NCBI RefSeq assembly: GCF_050633425.1
Contig: NZ_JBOEGM010000024.1
Location: 18,958-82,957 of the forward strand
Length of the DNA stretch: 64,000 nucleotides
Reading direction: 5' to 3'
Source: Pelagimonas sp050633425
GTDB lineage: Bacteria > Pseudomonadota > Alphaproteobacteria > Rhodobacterales > Rhodobacteraceae
Part shown: one piece after another, positions 1 to 9,035 of the stretch
Layout of the letters: every line of letters starts with the position of its first letter
How positions within the stretch are numbered: position 1 is the stretch's first letter
Position numbers and translations under genes: made by a program
Notes under the pieces: model-generated
What the model was told of the DNA's origin: nothing
Database searches by the model: none
What the model saw: the letters and a program-made list of their open reading frames with translations, nothing else

Positions 1-209
1 TCGACCGCACCCCAATCGACGGTCTCTTTCTGAATGGTGGCTGGTGTTATGGCGGCTTCAAGGCGACGCCCGCAAGCGGCTTTGCTTTTGCCCATCTTCT
101 GGCCACGGACACGCCGCATGAAACTGCCAAGGCTTACCGATTGGATCGGTTTGCGCGCGGCAATGTTGTTGATGAAAAAGGTGTGGGCGCAACGCCCAAC
201 TTGCACTGA
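1..209 (+). CDS. soxB: sarcosine oxidase beta subunit, C-terminal end (truncated by window)
   Basis: Reading in the third frame gives 68 residues ending in a TGA at 207-209, with the segment DGLFLNGGWCYGGFKATPAS near its start. This glycine-rich GGWCYGGFKATP stretch followed by a short helix and a tail ending in TPNLH is what I know from the C-terminus of the FAD/FMN-containing beta subunit of heterotetrameric sarcosine oxidase. The subunit oxidises sarcosine to glycine in the cytoplasm and transfers the methyl-derived carbon to tetrahydrofolate together with SoxA. The gene lies 9 bp upstream of soxD in the usual soxBDAG order, which supports the call. The start and the FAD-binding part lie outside the window. 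Confidence 0.88.
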   Translation, partial: DRTPIDGLFLNGGWCYGGFKATPASGFAFAHLLATDTPHETAKAYRLDRFARGNVVDEKGVGATPNLH

Positions 210-218
210 GGTACTGCC

Positions 219-509
219 ATGCTGATCCCCCATCCGCGACTTGGTTTGCGTGATTCACAAGAGTTCACATATCTCGGCGATGCCAGTCTGCTAGATCGTC
301 CTGACGGTATGGCCCCCGGCAGCGACGCCGCCTTTGCAGAGTATGTCTATCTGCGCGACAACCCCGCCGGTATCCATCGGGAGCTATGGTTTCACGAACA
401 GGGCGACCGCTCATGGCTTGTGGTGACCCGCAACACGATCACACATGAAATTCTCGGCGCAGAGTTTGCCCGCGACGTTGCCTTGGCCCGTAAGGAGACG
501 TCGTCATGA
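219..509 (+). CDS. soxD: sarcosine oxidase delta subunit lacking the zinc-binding cysteines
   Basis: This 96-residue protein fits the size and position of SoxD between soxB and soxA (4-bp ATGA overlap with soxA). The start MLIPHPRLGLRDSQEF aligns with the family start, where a Cys-Pro-x-Cys-Gly zinc knuckle precedes the RD..EF motif. Here both cysteines are replaced (P/L) and the protein has no cysteine at all. In the second zinc half-site, family members read H-x-x-G-C-R; here it reads HEQGDRSW, so the histidine remains but the cysteine is aspartate. Known SoxD structures bind one Zn through three Cys and one His, so this copy probably binds no zinc. It may represent a paralogous tetrameric oxidase with a different N-methyl substrate; that is inference. 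Confidence 0.85.
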   Translation: MLIPHPRLGLRDSQEFTYLGDASLLDRPDGMAPGSDAAFAEYVYLRDNPAGIHRELWFHEQGDRSWLVVTRNTITHEILGAEFARDVALARKETSS

Positions 510-3439
510 CCCGGCTGTCAGGCGGTTTGATTGACCGCAGCACTGAAGTGTCTTTCAGTTTTGATGGGAAAAAATTTACAGGGTATCGGGGCGATACACT
601 GGCCTCGGCGCTCTTGGCGAATGACGTACGCCTGATGGGGCGGAGTTTCAAATACCACCGCCCGCGCGGCGTGTTTTCGTCAGGATCAGAAGAGCCGAAC
701 GCGCTGGTCGAGCTACGCACCGGGCCGCGCCAAGAGCCAAATACCCGCTCCACCACTGTAGAGTTGTTCGAGGGTCTTGAGGCCAATAGCCAAAACCGCT
801 GGCCCTCGCTCGCAATTGACGCTCTGAGCGTGAATGATGTTCTTGCGCCGTTTTTGTCTGCGGGGTTTTATTACAAAACCTTTATGTGGCCGAAGGCGTT
901 TTGGGAAAAGCTGTATGAGCCGATCATTCGCAATGCAGCCGGATTGGGGCGGTTGTCTCTTGAGGCCGATCCCGATGCTTATGACAAGGGGTTCTTGCAT
1001 TGTGATTTGATGGTGGTCGGTGCGGGGGCTGCCGGTCTCTCTGCTGCGGTTACGGCGGGGCGCAGTGGCGCAAGCGTGATCCTGGCAGATGAGGATTTCC
1101 GATTGGGCGGGCGGCTTCTTTCAGAAAACCATCTGTTGGATGATGCCCCTGCGCTCGATTGGGTTTCTGAGATTGAGCAAGAACTGATCAGCCTGCCAAA
1201 CGTTCGGATAATGCGTCGCTGCACGGTGTTCGGAACCTTCGATCATGGCATCTACGGTGCTGTGGAACGTGTCGCGGATCACATGGCCACCCCAGGCAAT
1301 GGTGTGCGTCAAACACTGTGGCGTATCACGTCCAAACGCGTGGTCCTTGCAACAGGGGCCACAGAGCGTCACATCCCGTTTGCCAATAATGATCGTCCGG
1401 GCATTATGCTCGCAGGCAGTTTGCGCGCCTATGCCAATCGCTGGGCGGCCTGTCCGGCGAAACGTGTGGCGATTTTCACCAACAATGATGATGGCTATCG
1501 CACGGCGATGGATCTCGCGGCCAAAGGAGTTGAGATTGCGGGCGTCATCGACCCAAGACCAGAGCCTAAAGCCATGGGCGATTTTCCGATCTTTCCGGGT
1601 GCGGTGGTGACCAACACACTGGGCCGTTTGGGGCTGCGTCACGTCGAGGTGCGTCAGGGCAACAAAGTGTTTTGGCTGGAGTGCGGGGCGCTGGGCGTGG
1701 CGGGGGGCTGGAATCCAAACCTGCATCTGTCATCGCATCACCGTGGTCGTCCCGAATGGTCTGACGATCTTTTGACATTCGTTCCGGGCCCAGACGGCCC
1801 CGCGGGAATGATCTCTTGCGGCGCGGCTATGGGGCTGGGCTCGTCGCATGGTGCGCTGACCTCAGGCGCGCAAGCGGCCATGACGGGGTTGAGCGACCTG
1901 GGAATACCTGCCGTTAAACCCGATCTGCCCACCGCAGAAGATGCCCCACTCCAGCAGACCGCAATCTGGCATGTGCCCTCCAAGAAACGCGCTTGGGTCG
2001 ATTTCCAGAACGATGTAACGGTCAAGGACATTGCGCTGGCTCATCAGGAAAACATGCGTCCCGTTGAGCATCTGAAACGCTGGACAACGCTGGGCATGGC
2101 AACGGATCAAGGCAAAACATCAAATGTCACAGCGCTGGCGGTCATGTCCGAGCTTACCGGCGCAACGATCCCTGAGACGGGAACAACCATTTTTCGCCCG
2201 CCCTATACCCCAGTGTCGCTGTCGGTTTTGGGGGGCGGGAACACGGGTGCGAATTTCCGGCCCTGCCGTCTGACGCCGACCCATCATTGGGCCAAAGAAC
2301 GGGGCGCGGTCTTTGTCGAAGTCGGCCCGTGGATGCGCGCGCAATACTTTCCGCAACCGGGTGAAGACCATTGGCGCCAAACGGTGGATCGCGAAGTTCT
2401 GGCCACACGTGCCGGAGTTGGGCTTTGCGATGTGACCACGCTTGGCAAGGTTGATGTTCAGGGGGCGGATGCCAACGAATTTATAAACCGACTGTATTGC
2501 AACGGATTTAAAACGCTCAAGGTTGGCATGGTGCGATATGGGCTCATGCTGCGCGAAGACGGCATGGCGATGGACGATGGGACATGTGCCCGGATGTCCG
2601 AAAACCACTATGTGGTCACGACGACGACGGCGCAGGCTGGCCCGGTTTATCGACATATGGAATTTGCCCGCCAATGTCTGTGGCCGGAGCTGGATGTCCA
2701 TCTGATTTCGACCACAGATGCCTGGGCGCAGATATCTGTGGCCGGTCCAAACGCGCGCAGTTTGCTTGCGCGGGTGGTGGATGATTTTGACCTCTCGAAT
2801 GAGGGATTCCCCTTCATGGCCTGCGCCTCTCTGACCGTCTGTGGCGGGGTGCGTGCACGCCTGTTTCGGATCTCCTTTTCTGGCGAACTCGCCTATGAGA
2901 TCGCAGTCCCAGCCCGCTATGGTGGTGCTTTGATGGCGCGTTTGGTCGACGTGGGCCAAGACCTCGGCGCGACACCCTACGGCACCGAAACCCTCAGTGT
3001 GTTGCGGATCGAAAAAGGGCATGCAGCAGGCAATGAACTTGGCGGGCACGCAAGCGCGCAAATGCTTGGCATGGGGCGGATGGTGTCCACCAAGAAAGAC
3101 GCGATCGGGTCAGTCATGTCACGGCGTGACGGGCTGCTGGCAGAGACGCGCACCCTTGTCGGTCTGCAGGCGGTTGATCCTGACGAACCGGTTGTTGCGG
3201 GGGCGCATCTCTTTACCATCGGGGATGAGCAGAAGACCGACACGGATCAGGGGTGGATAACCTCTGCCTGTCATTCTCCGCATTTGAAGTGTGGAATTGG
3301 TTTGGGGTATCTTGTGCAAGGCGCTGAGCGGCTTGGCGAAGAGGTCCTGGCAGCCAATCCGCTTGAGGGGCAAAGCACCCGTGTGCGTGTTGTCAGCCCG
3401 CATTTCATTGACCCTGAGGGAGGACGCTTGCGTGTCTGA
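506..3439 (+). CDS. soxA: sarcosine oxidase alpha subunit
   Basis: The protein has 977 residues, the usual length for SoxA. The N-terminus (about 1-90) carries the 2Fe-2S-ferredoxin-like fold without its cysteines, with the typical YRGDTLASALLAN and SFKYHRPRG segments. A Rossmann motif VVGAGAAGLSAA at about 168-180 binds the dinucleotide. The C-terminal ~370 residues resemble the GcvT/aminomethyltransferase domain that binds tetrahydrofolate and takes up the formaldehyde-level carbon as 5,10-methylene-THF. It starts inside soxD (ATGA) and its stop overlaps the GTG of soxG, so soxDAG are translationally coupled. With folD and purU downstream it forms a sarcosine-to-formate module. No truncation is visible. 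Confidence 0.92.
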   Translation: MTRLSGGLIDRSTEVSFSFDGKKFTGYRGDTLASALLANDVRLMGRSFKYHRPRGVFSSGSEEPNALVELRTGPRQEPNTRSTTVELFEGLEANSQNRWPSLAIDALSVNDVLAPFLSAGFYYKTFMWPKAFWEKLYEPIIRNAAGLGRLSLEADPDAYDKGFLHCDLMVVGAGAAGLSAAVTAGRSGASVILADEDFRLGGRLLSENHLLDDAPALDWVSEIEQELISLPNVRIMRRCTVFGTFDHGIYGAVERVADHMATPGNGVRQTLWRITSKRVVLATGATERHIPFANNDRPGIMLAGSLRAYANRWAACPAKRVAIFTNNDDGYRTAMDLAAKGVEIAGVIDPRPEPKAMGDFPIFPGAVVTNTLGRLGLRHVEVRQGNKVFWLECGALGVAGGWNPNLHLSSHHRGRPEWSDDLLTFVPGPDGPAGMISCGAAMGLGSSHGALTSGAQAAMTGLSDLGIPAVKPDLPTAEDAPLQQTAIWHVPSKKRAWVDFQNDVTVKDIALAHQENMRPVEHLKRWTTLGMATDQGKTSNVTALAVMSELTGATIPETGTTIFRPPYTPVSLSVLGGGNTGANFRPCRLTPTHHWAKERGAVFVEVGPWMRAQYFPQPGEDHWRQTVDREVLATRAGVGLCDVTTLGKVDVQGADANEFINRLYCNGFKTLKVGMVRYGLMLREDGMAMDDGTCARMSENHYVVTTTTAQAGPVYRHMEFARQCLWPELDVHLISTTDAWAQISVAGPNARSLLARVVDDFDLSNEGFPFMACASLTVCGGVRARLFRISFSGELAYEIAVPARYGGALMARLVDVGQDLGATPYGTETLSVLRIEKGHAAGNELGGHASAQMLGMGRMVSTKKDAIGSVMSRRDGLLAETRTLVGLQAVDPDEPVVAGAHLFTIGDEQKTDTDQGWITSACHSPHLKCGIGLGYLVQGAERLGEEVLAANPLEGQSTRVRVVSPHFIDPEGGRLRV

Positions 3440-3995
3440 TCTGATCCCAATCACAGCACTTGGGGCCACAAGCCCGCGAACCGTGACCCATGGTTCAATT
3501 GTACTGACTGAAAAGAGCGACCTTGGGCTTGCATCCTTGGCCATGTGCCACAACGGGGCACAACCCGTGCCCTTTGGGATGGCGTTGCCCGACACGGGCG
3601 GTTTGGTTGGTGGTCAAGGTTTCAGTGCCTTTTGGACCGGGGCAGAGCAATGGATGGTCTGTGCCCAAGGGCGCGCCGAAGACGATTTTGCCGCCGAGGT
3701 TTTGGCACAGGCACCCGGCCATGCGGTTACCGAGCAAACAGATGCTTGGGTCGCTTTCGAGATTAGCGCGCCCAAAGGAAACCTTGAGCGCCTATTGGAA
3801 CGTCTGGTGAATGCTCACCCCAAAACAATCGCTCCCGGCATGGCGCTTCGCACTGGATTAGAACATCAGAGCGTGTTTGTACTGCGCGCAAGCGCGGATT
3901 GTGTGACCATTCTTGGCATGCGGTCTGCGGCTCTATCCTTGTGGCATGCGTTGGACACGGCTGCCGCGCGTCTCGCCGCAGGAGATCAAACATGA
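3432..3995 (+). CDS. soxG: sarcosine oxidase gamma subunit
   Basis: The 187-residue product begins at a GTG (MSDLIPITALG...) that overlaps the last 8 bases of soxA and has a GGGAGG ribosome-binding site about 7 bases upstream. A longer reading frame to 3291 would overlap soxA heavily and is not likely. Length and position match SoxG, the small non-catalytic subunit of heterotetrameric sarcosine oxidase, which is distantly related to GcvT-type folds. Sequence conservation in this family is low, so the assignment rests mainly on synteny and size. The stop TGA overlaps the folD ATG (ATGA). Confidence 0.85.
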   Translation: MSDLIPITALGATSPRTVTHGSIVLTEKSDLGLASLAMCHNGAQPVPFGMALPDTGGLVGGQGFSAFWTGAEQWMVCAQGRAEDDFAAEVLAQAPGHAVTEQTDAWVAFEISAPKGNLERLLERLVNAHPKTIAPGMALRTGLEHQSVFVLRASADCVTILGMRSAALSLWHALDTAAARLAAGDQT

Positions 3996-4885
3996 CGGCC
4001 ACGATCATTGAGGGCAAAGCGTTTGCCGCCGACATGCGGGCAACCATTGCGACGCGCGTTTCTGCTCTCAAGGAGGACACCGGGATCACGCCTGGACTGG
4101 CCTTGGTGCTCGTTGGGCGAGACCCGGCCAGCCAGACGCATATCCGTACCAAAGGCAAGCAAGCGCTAGAATGCGGCATGGCCCTGTTCCATCACGATCT
4201 GGATGCCGAGACGCGCCAATCAGATGTGCTTGCATTGATCCAAAAGCTCAACGCGGAACCGGCGGTCCATGGGATTTTGGTGCAATTGCCGCTGCCTGAC
4301 CATCTTGACGAAGAAATGGTGGTCCAGTCGATTTCGCCCGAAAAGGACGTTGATGGCTTTCACATCTCAAACGCTGGTCTGCTGGCGACTGGGCAAGCGG
4401 CGATGGTGCCTTGCACGCCTTTGGGCTGTTTGATGCTGCTGCGCCATCATCTTGGAAACCTGTCGGGGTTGAATGCCGTTGTGGTTGGGGAGACCAGTCT
4501 TGCCAGCACCCCCATGGCGCAGCTCTTGATGCGTGATAGCTGTACGGTGACAATCGCCCATTCCGGCAGCCAAAACATCCAAGAGCTGTGCCGCCGCGCT
4601 GATATTCTGGTGGCCGACATAGACCGCCCCAAGAGGGTGACTGGCGATTGGATCAAGCCCGGCGCCACGGTGATTGATATGGGGAACAATCGCATTGAGA
4701 TAGACGGGGGCGGCACCCGGCTTGTGGGCGACGTTGATTTTGAGACAGCGGCCGGTGTGGCAGGGGCAATCACGCCTGTTCCCGGCGGCGTCGGTCCGAT
4801 GACCATCGCCTGCCTGTTGGCAAATACCCTGACCGCCTGTTGTCACGCCAACGCTTTGGTCGCGCCCGAAGGTCTAACGGCCTGA
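3992..4885 (+). CDS. folD: FolD-type methylene-THF dehydrogenase/cyclohydrolase, divergent sarcosine-operon copy
   Basis: The protein has 297 residues, normal for FolD, which oxidises 5,10-methylene-THF to methenyl-THF and hydrolyses it to 10-formyl-THF. The start is the ATG overlapping the soxG stop; a longer frame from 3899 runs inside soxG. Family blocks are visible: DVDGFHISNAG, PCTPLG and the C-terminal PGGVGPMT followed by a LLANT helix. Two sites differ from the norm. The active-site SxxYxxxK reads SQTHIRTK, so the catalytic lysine is kept but the tyrosine is histidine. The NADP-binding GRS...GxP motif reads VVGETSLASTPM, losing the arginine. The gene therefore looks like a paralogue tuned to the sox operon, with uncertain cofactor use. 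It probably channels the carbon released by SoxBDAG. Confidence 0.87.
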   Translation: MTATIIEGKAFAADMRATIATRVSALKEDTGITPGLALVLVGRDPASQTHIRTKGKQALECGMALFHHDLDAETRQSDVLALIQKLNAEPAVHGILVQLPLPDHLDEEMVVQSISPEKDVDGFHISNAGLLATGQAAMVPCTPLGCLMLLRHHLGNLSGLNAVVVGETSLASTPMAQLLMRDSCTVTIAHSGSQNIQELCRRADILVADIDRPKRVTGDWIKPGATVIDMGNNRIEIDGGGTRLVGDVDFETAAGVAGAITPVPGGVGPMTIACLLANTLTACCHANALVAPEGLTA

Positions 4886-4938
4886 CCCTTTTCGATTTGG
4901 CGCAACGCGCCCCTCAGACAGTTCAACTGGAGAACATC

Positions 4939-5823
4939 ATGAGCAAATATGCTTTGACCGTCACCTGCCAATCGACTCGTGGGATCGTTGCAGGGATTGC
5001 CAATTACTTGGCCGACAATGGCTGCAACATCAGCGACAGTGCGCAGTTTGACAGCCTTGAAACTGGCAACTTCTTTATGCGGGTCAGTTTTAACAGCGAA
5101 ACCGGGGGTGACTTGGACACGCTGCGCGAAAACTTCATCGAAACCGCAGCCAAGTTCGGTATGAGTTATCAGTTCCACGATGAATCTGAGCGGATGAAGG
5201 TCGTGATCATGGTCTCGCGCTTTGGTCACTGCCTGAACGATCTCTTGTATCGCTGGCGCATTGGGGCGCTGCCGATTGATATCGTCGCGGTGATTTCGAA
5301 CCACATGGATTACCAAAAGGTTGTCGTGAACCATGACATCCCGTTTCATTGCATCAAGGTGACCAAGCAAAACAAACCCGAGGCCGAGGCAGCGATTATG
5401 CGGGTCGTCGAAGAGACCGACGCCGAATTGATCGTGTTGGCGCGCTATATGCAGATCCTGAGCGATGAAATGTGCCAAAAGATGTCGGGGAAGATCATCA
5501 ACATTCACCACTCGTTCCTACCGAGCTTTAAGGGGGCAAACCCTTACAAACAGGCCTTTGAACGAGGGGTAAAGTTGATCGGGGCCACGTCTCATTATGT
5601 GACGGCTGATCTGGACGAAGGTCCGATTATCGAACAGGATATCGTGCGCATCACCCACGCTCAATCACCCGAAGATTATGTCTCACTGGGGCGCGATGTT
5701 GAGAGCCAGGTTCTTGCCCGTGCGATCCACGCACATATTCACCGCCGCGTCTTCTTGAATGGCGATAAGACAGTGGTCTTCCCCGCCTCACCGGGCTCTT
5801 ATGCCTCTGAACGTATGGGGTAG
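4939..5823 (+). CDS. purU: formyltetrahydrofolate deformylase
   Basis: The 294-residue protein starts at ATG 4939 (MSKYALTVTC), about 7 bases after GGAG. An N-terminal ACT domain (about 1-85; RGIVAGIANYLADNG) is followed by a formyltransferase fold. The catalytic Asn-His-Asp set is visible in INIHHSFLPSFKGA and SHYVTADLDEGPI. PurU hydrolyses 10-formyl-THF to formate and THF. In this operon it follows folD by 53 bp and completes the sequence sarcosine, methylene-THF, formyl-THF, formate, which recycles THF during methyl-group oxidation. The same purU/folD linkage to sox genes is known in sarcosine-degrading bacteria. No odd residues noted. Confidence 0.93.
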   Translation: MSKYALTVTCQSTRGIVAGIANYLADNGCNISDSAQFDSLETGNFFMRVSFNSETGGDLDTLRENFIETAAKFGMSYQFHDESERMKVVIMVSRFGHCLNDLLYRWRIGALPIDIVAVISNHMDYQKVVVNHDIPFHCIKVTKQNKPEAEAAIMRVVEETDAELIVLARYMQILSDEMCQKMSGKIINIHHSFLPSFKGANPYKQAFERGVKLIGATSHYVTADLDEGPIIEQDIVRITHAQSPEDYVSLGRDVESQVLARAIHAHIHRRVFLNGDKTVVFPASPGSYASERMG

Positions 5824-6882
5824 GTGATCCGCGCTTGTGGGTGCCGGTGATCCAAGCACAGAACGGCCGGGGCTGCTGCAAATTTTGCGCGCACGCAGTC
5901 CCCGAGAGCGGATTTACGTGAACATGTATGTGAGGGCGTTGGCTCGGGGTGTGGACCCAAGCGCATTCTATGTTCTTGACCGCAAGGCGCATCCGACGAA
6001 TTTAGCGGAAAATTTTGTCCACCCTTGTGCGCGTCGGTGGCCGCGCTGGGCTAAATTTTGGAGCAATTGCTAACCTCTGGCGTGCCGTCCGCCTGGCGGG
6101 GCACCTGCTTGCCCTTTGCGCCGACGAATCTGGCACAGGTGCACATCCACTTCAATCACCCAGCTTTCCCGAACCGATGGGCAACACATCGCAGCTTTGC
6201 GAAGGAACCGTTCCAGCGGCCAAGCTATCATTTGCATTGTCGCAGCTGCGGGGCACCAATCAAGGCGATGCTTAGCCTACTCCGAACGCTCGGGCTTCCT
6301 TTGCAAAACCCTGCTGTACGCGGCTGGAGGGGATGTGCATGCATGGCGCAACTCCCAACACTGCGTTTGTAGCAAGCAACTGCGGGACAACCGCAAACTG
6401 ATAGGCTTGCTCAAAGATGGGCTCAAAAAGTGTTTGTGTGGTCTCAGCCGGCAAAGGTTCGCTTCGTCCGATCAGGGGCCGCCAAATTCACGAATAATTT
6501 GCGTCAAGTGTTTTGGCGCTTTCAAAGCGTCGTTGGCGTTATTGGATTGGTGGCACTCGACGTTTTCTTCGCGCGGGACATGCTTTGCAAAAATAGCTGG
6601 GCAAAACGTTGTCTCTATATTTCGACCGGCATCAAAGGCCAAACTGATATGGCAAACGCCCGACAAGTGGTGTCGCAGTGTGTGGCGGCGCAGCGCGAGC
6701 AGAGAAACAGGCTTGCCGTTGGATCGTTGCCTCTTCCGTGCAGGAAAAACCAAAATGACATGATTTTCTGGTGCAGACCTTGAAGCAAAACTTGAACAGT
6801 TGAAGCTCTCATCGTTGCTTCGCAACCACTGCCGCACAATACATTTTCTAGAGGTAAAAAGCCTTTTCAAAATAAAGACCGG
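5824..6882. other. 1.06-kb spacer without a recognisable gene
   Basis: Several overlapping short open frames occur on both strands between purU and the tRNA-Thr gene. None has a convincing start, codon pattern or family motif, and none continues a neighbouring operon. I see no clear terminator or repeat. It may be decayed coding sequence. Confidence 0.5.
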
Positions 6883-6957
<75 letters not shown>

Positions 6958-7108
6958 ACTGTGAGCGGGCTTCTAGACGCGCCAATGGCGGCGCGCAAGG
7001 GGGGAATATGAAAAAATGTCATCTTGGATAAATTTCTTAGCCGCCGCTTGCGCTCAGCCGCTCAGCCACCACTAGACCGATAGGGCAGGCTGCGGTAAAG
7101 CAAAGGTT

Positions 7109-7282
7109 ATGGACCAAAACAAACCAGCCCCCAGAAAGCACAAGGATGCCCAACGCGAAGACCGCTTGAAGGCGGCGCTTAAGGCCAATATGGGACGCCG
7201 CAAGGCGCAGGCCAAAGCACGCAACATGGCAGAACAAAGTGCGCAAAAATCGGGGCCAGAGGCGGCACAGGACAAGGACTGA
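7109..7282 (+). CDS. small basic protein upstream of murA
   Basis: A 57-residue frame (MDQNKPAPRKHKDAQRED...) ends five bases before murA. It is very rich in Lys, Arg, Gln and Ala, with the central segment RLKAALKANMGRRKAQAKAR, and is predicted helical without membrane segments. I recall similar short proteins directly in front of murA in other Rhodobacterales, which argues for a real gene. Its function is unknown to me. A ribosome-binding site AAAGG lies close to the ATG. It may be co-transcribed with murA. Confidence 0.7.
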   Translation: MDQNKPAPRKHKDAQREDRLKAALKANMGRRKAQAKARNMAEQSAQKSGPEAAQDKD

Positions 7283-7287
7283 CAGGC

Positions 7288-8559
7288 ATGGATTCAATAG
7301 TTGTTACGGGCAATGGCCCCTTAAAAGGTGATATTCCGATTGCTGGCGCAAAAAACGCCTGTTTGACTTTGATGCCAGCGACCTTGCTGAGCGAAGAGCC
7401 TCTGACGCTCACCAATGCGCCGCGCCTGTCTGATATCCGCACGATGACGACACTGTTGCAATCGCTGGGGGCCGAAGTCACCAGCATGCAGGAGGGCCAG
7501 GTTTTGGCGATGAGCAGTCACAATTTGACCAGCCAACGCGCCGAATATGACATCGTGCGCAAAATGCGCGCCTCTATCCTGGTGCTGGGGCCACTATTAG
7601 CACGCTATGGTTACGCCGAAGTGTCGCTTCCTGGTGGATGCGCCATTGGGGCCCGCCCGGTTGATCTCCACCTCAAGGCGTTCGAAGCCATGGGCGCGGA
7701 GCTTGATCTGCGCGACGGATATGTCCATGCCAAAGCCCCCAAGGGCGGGTTGCGTGGTGGCACTGTCGATTTCGCCTTTGCCTCTGTTGGCGCGACCGAA
7801 AATGCTTTGCTGGCAGCTGTCTTGGCCAAGGGAACAACTGTTCTCAACAACGCCGCGCGCGAGCCCGAGATTGTCGATCTGGCCGATTGCCTGCGTAAAA
7901 TGGGTGCCCAAATCGAGGGCGATGGCACCAGCTCAATCACCATTCAGGGGGTTGATCGCCTTGGAGGCGCGACCCATCGCGTTGTGACCGACCGGATTGA
8001 ACTTGGTACATATATGCTGGCCCCGGCCTTTTGTGGCGGTGAAGTCACCTGCCTTGGCGGGCGTCGCGATTTGCTGGCGGCTTTTTGTGACAAGCTCGAA
8101 GAGGCTGGCGTTTCGGTCACTGAATCGGAGCGCGGCCTGACCGTGACGCGAAACAGCGACCGTATTAAGGCGGTGAACATCACTACCGAGCCATTTCCAG
8201 GTTTCCCGACCGATTTGCAGGCCCAGATGATGGCGTTGTTATGTACTGCCGAAGGGACGTCCGTTCTCGAAGAGAAGATCTTTGAAAACCGCTTTATGCA
8301 CGCCCCTGAGCTGACCCGCATGGGCGCTGAGATCGAAGTGCATGGCGGAACCGCCACTGTAACAGGCGTCAACAAACTGCGTGGCGCGCCGGTTATGGCC
8401 ACCGATTTGCGCGCCTCTGTGTCGCTGATTTTGGCGGGGCTTGCCGCTGAAGGTGAAACCAAAGTTTCCCGCGTCTACCACTTAGATCGCGGGTATGAAC
8501 ACGTTGTGCGCAAGCTGTCGAGCGTTGGTGCACAGATCGAAAGGGTCAAAGGCGAATGA
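7288..8559 (+). CDS. murA: UDP-N-acetylglucosamine 1-carboxyvinyltransferase
   Basis: The 423-residue product matches MurA in length. Lys22-Asn23 in GAKNACLTL and the PEP-binding Cys118 in LPGGCAIGARPVDLH are present; the cysteine also makes it fosfomycin-sensitive in principle. MurA transfers enolpyruvate from PEP to UDP-GlcNAc, the first committed step of peptidoglycan synthesis in the cytoplasm. The ATG is five bases after the preceding small gene. Its stop overlaps the DUF2948 gene by 4 bp, so these genes are probably one transcription unit with the following GNAT gene. Confidence 0.97.
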   Translation: MDSIVVTGNGPLKGDIPIAGAKNACLTLMPATLLSEEPLTLTNAPRLSDIRTMTTLLQSLGAEVTSMQEGQVLAMSSHNLTSQRAEYDIVRKMRASILVLGPLLARYGYAEVSLPGGCAIGARPVDLHLKAFEAMGAELDLRDGYVHAKAPKGGLRGGTVDFAFASVGATENALLAAVLAKGTTVLNNAAREPEIVDLADCLRKMGAQIEGDGTSSITIQGVDRLGGATHRVVTDRIELGTYMLAPAFCGGEVTCLGGRRDLLAAFCDKLEEAGVSVTESERGLTVTRNSDRIKAVNITTEPFPGFPTDLQAQMMALLCTAEGTSVLEEKIFENRFMHAPELTRMGAEIEVHGGTATVTGVNKLRGAPVMATDLRASVSLILAGLAAEGETKVSRVYHLDRGYEHVVRKLSSVGAQIERVKGE

Positions 8560-9035
8560 GCGAAGATGCACGGTTTGAGGACGGCGGTGACCACCCGCTA
8601 AACCTTGGTGCGATGGACACGGATGACCTTCAGGTCATTTCTGCCCTTGTGCAAGATGCGGTTTTGCCGGTGACCGAAATCGCCTTCCAAAAGCGCCATC
8701 ACCGCTTGGGGTTGCTGCTCAACCGTGTGCGCCACGAAGATATTGAGGCGGCTGGTAAATCTGGCCGCCCGGTAGAACGGGTGCAATCGCTTTTGACCAT
8801 CGAAAACGCTTTGGCTGTTGGTGCGCAAGGCGTTGATAAGTCGGACAAAGATATGGTTTTGTCGATCTTGTCTGTCGCGTTTGAAGCTGGGCAAGATGGG
8901 GCAGGGCATGTTTTGCTGACGCTGGCCGGTGATGGGGCCTTGCGGGCAGAGGTCGAAGCGCTTGAAGTTACATTGCGCGATGTCACCCGCCCGTATATCG
9001 CCCCGTCGGGCAAAGCTCCCAGCCACCCAGAATGA
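8556..9035 (+). CDS. DUF2948 family protein
   Basis: This 159-residue protein begins MSEDARFEDGGDHPLNLGAMD and contains the segment LGAMDTDDLQVISALVQDA followed by RHHRLGLLLNR, which I recognise from the DUF2948 family found after murA in alphaproteobacteria. No function is established. It overlaps murA by 4 bp and the next GNAT gene by 4 bp (both ATGA), so its expression is coupled to cell-wall synthesis and it may have a related role. No membrane segment or signal peptide is visible. Confidence 0.85.
   Translation: MSEDARFEDGGDHPLNLGAMDTDDLQVISALVQDAVLPVTEIAFQKRHHRLGLLLNRVRHEDIEAAGKSGRPVERVQSLLTIENALAVGAQGVDKSDKDMVLSILSVAFEAGQDGAGHVLLTLAGDGALRAEVEALEVTLRDVTRPYIAPSGKAPSHPE

Noticed and set aside
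2120..3061. A 313-residue minus-strand frame opposite soxA
   Set aside because: It lies wholly antisense to a well-supported gene and is rich in His, Arg and Cys as expected of a shadow frame.
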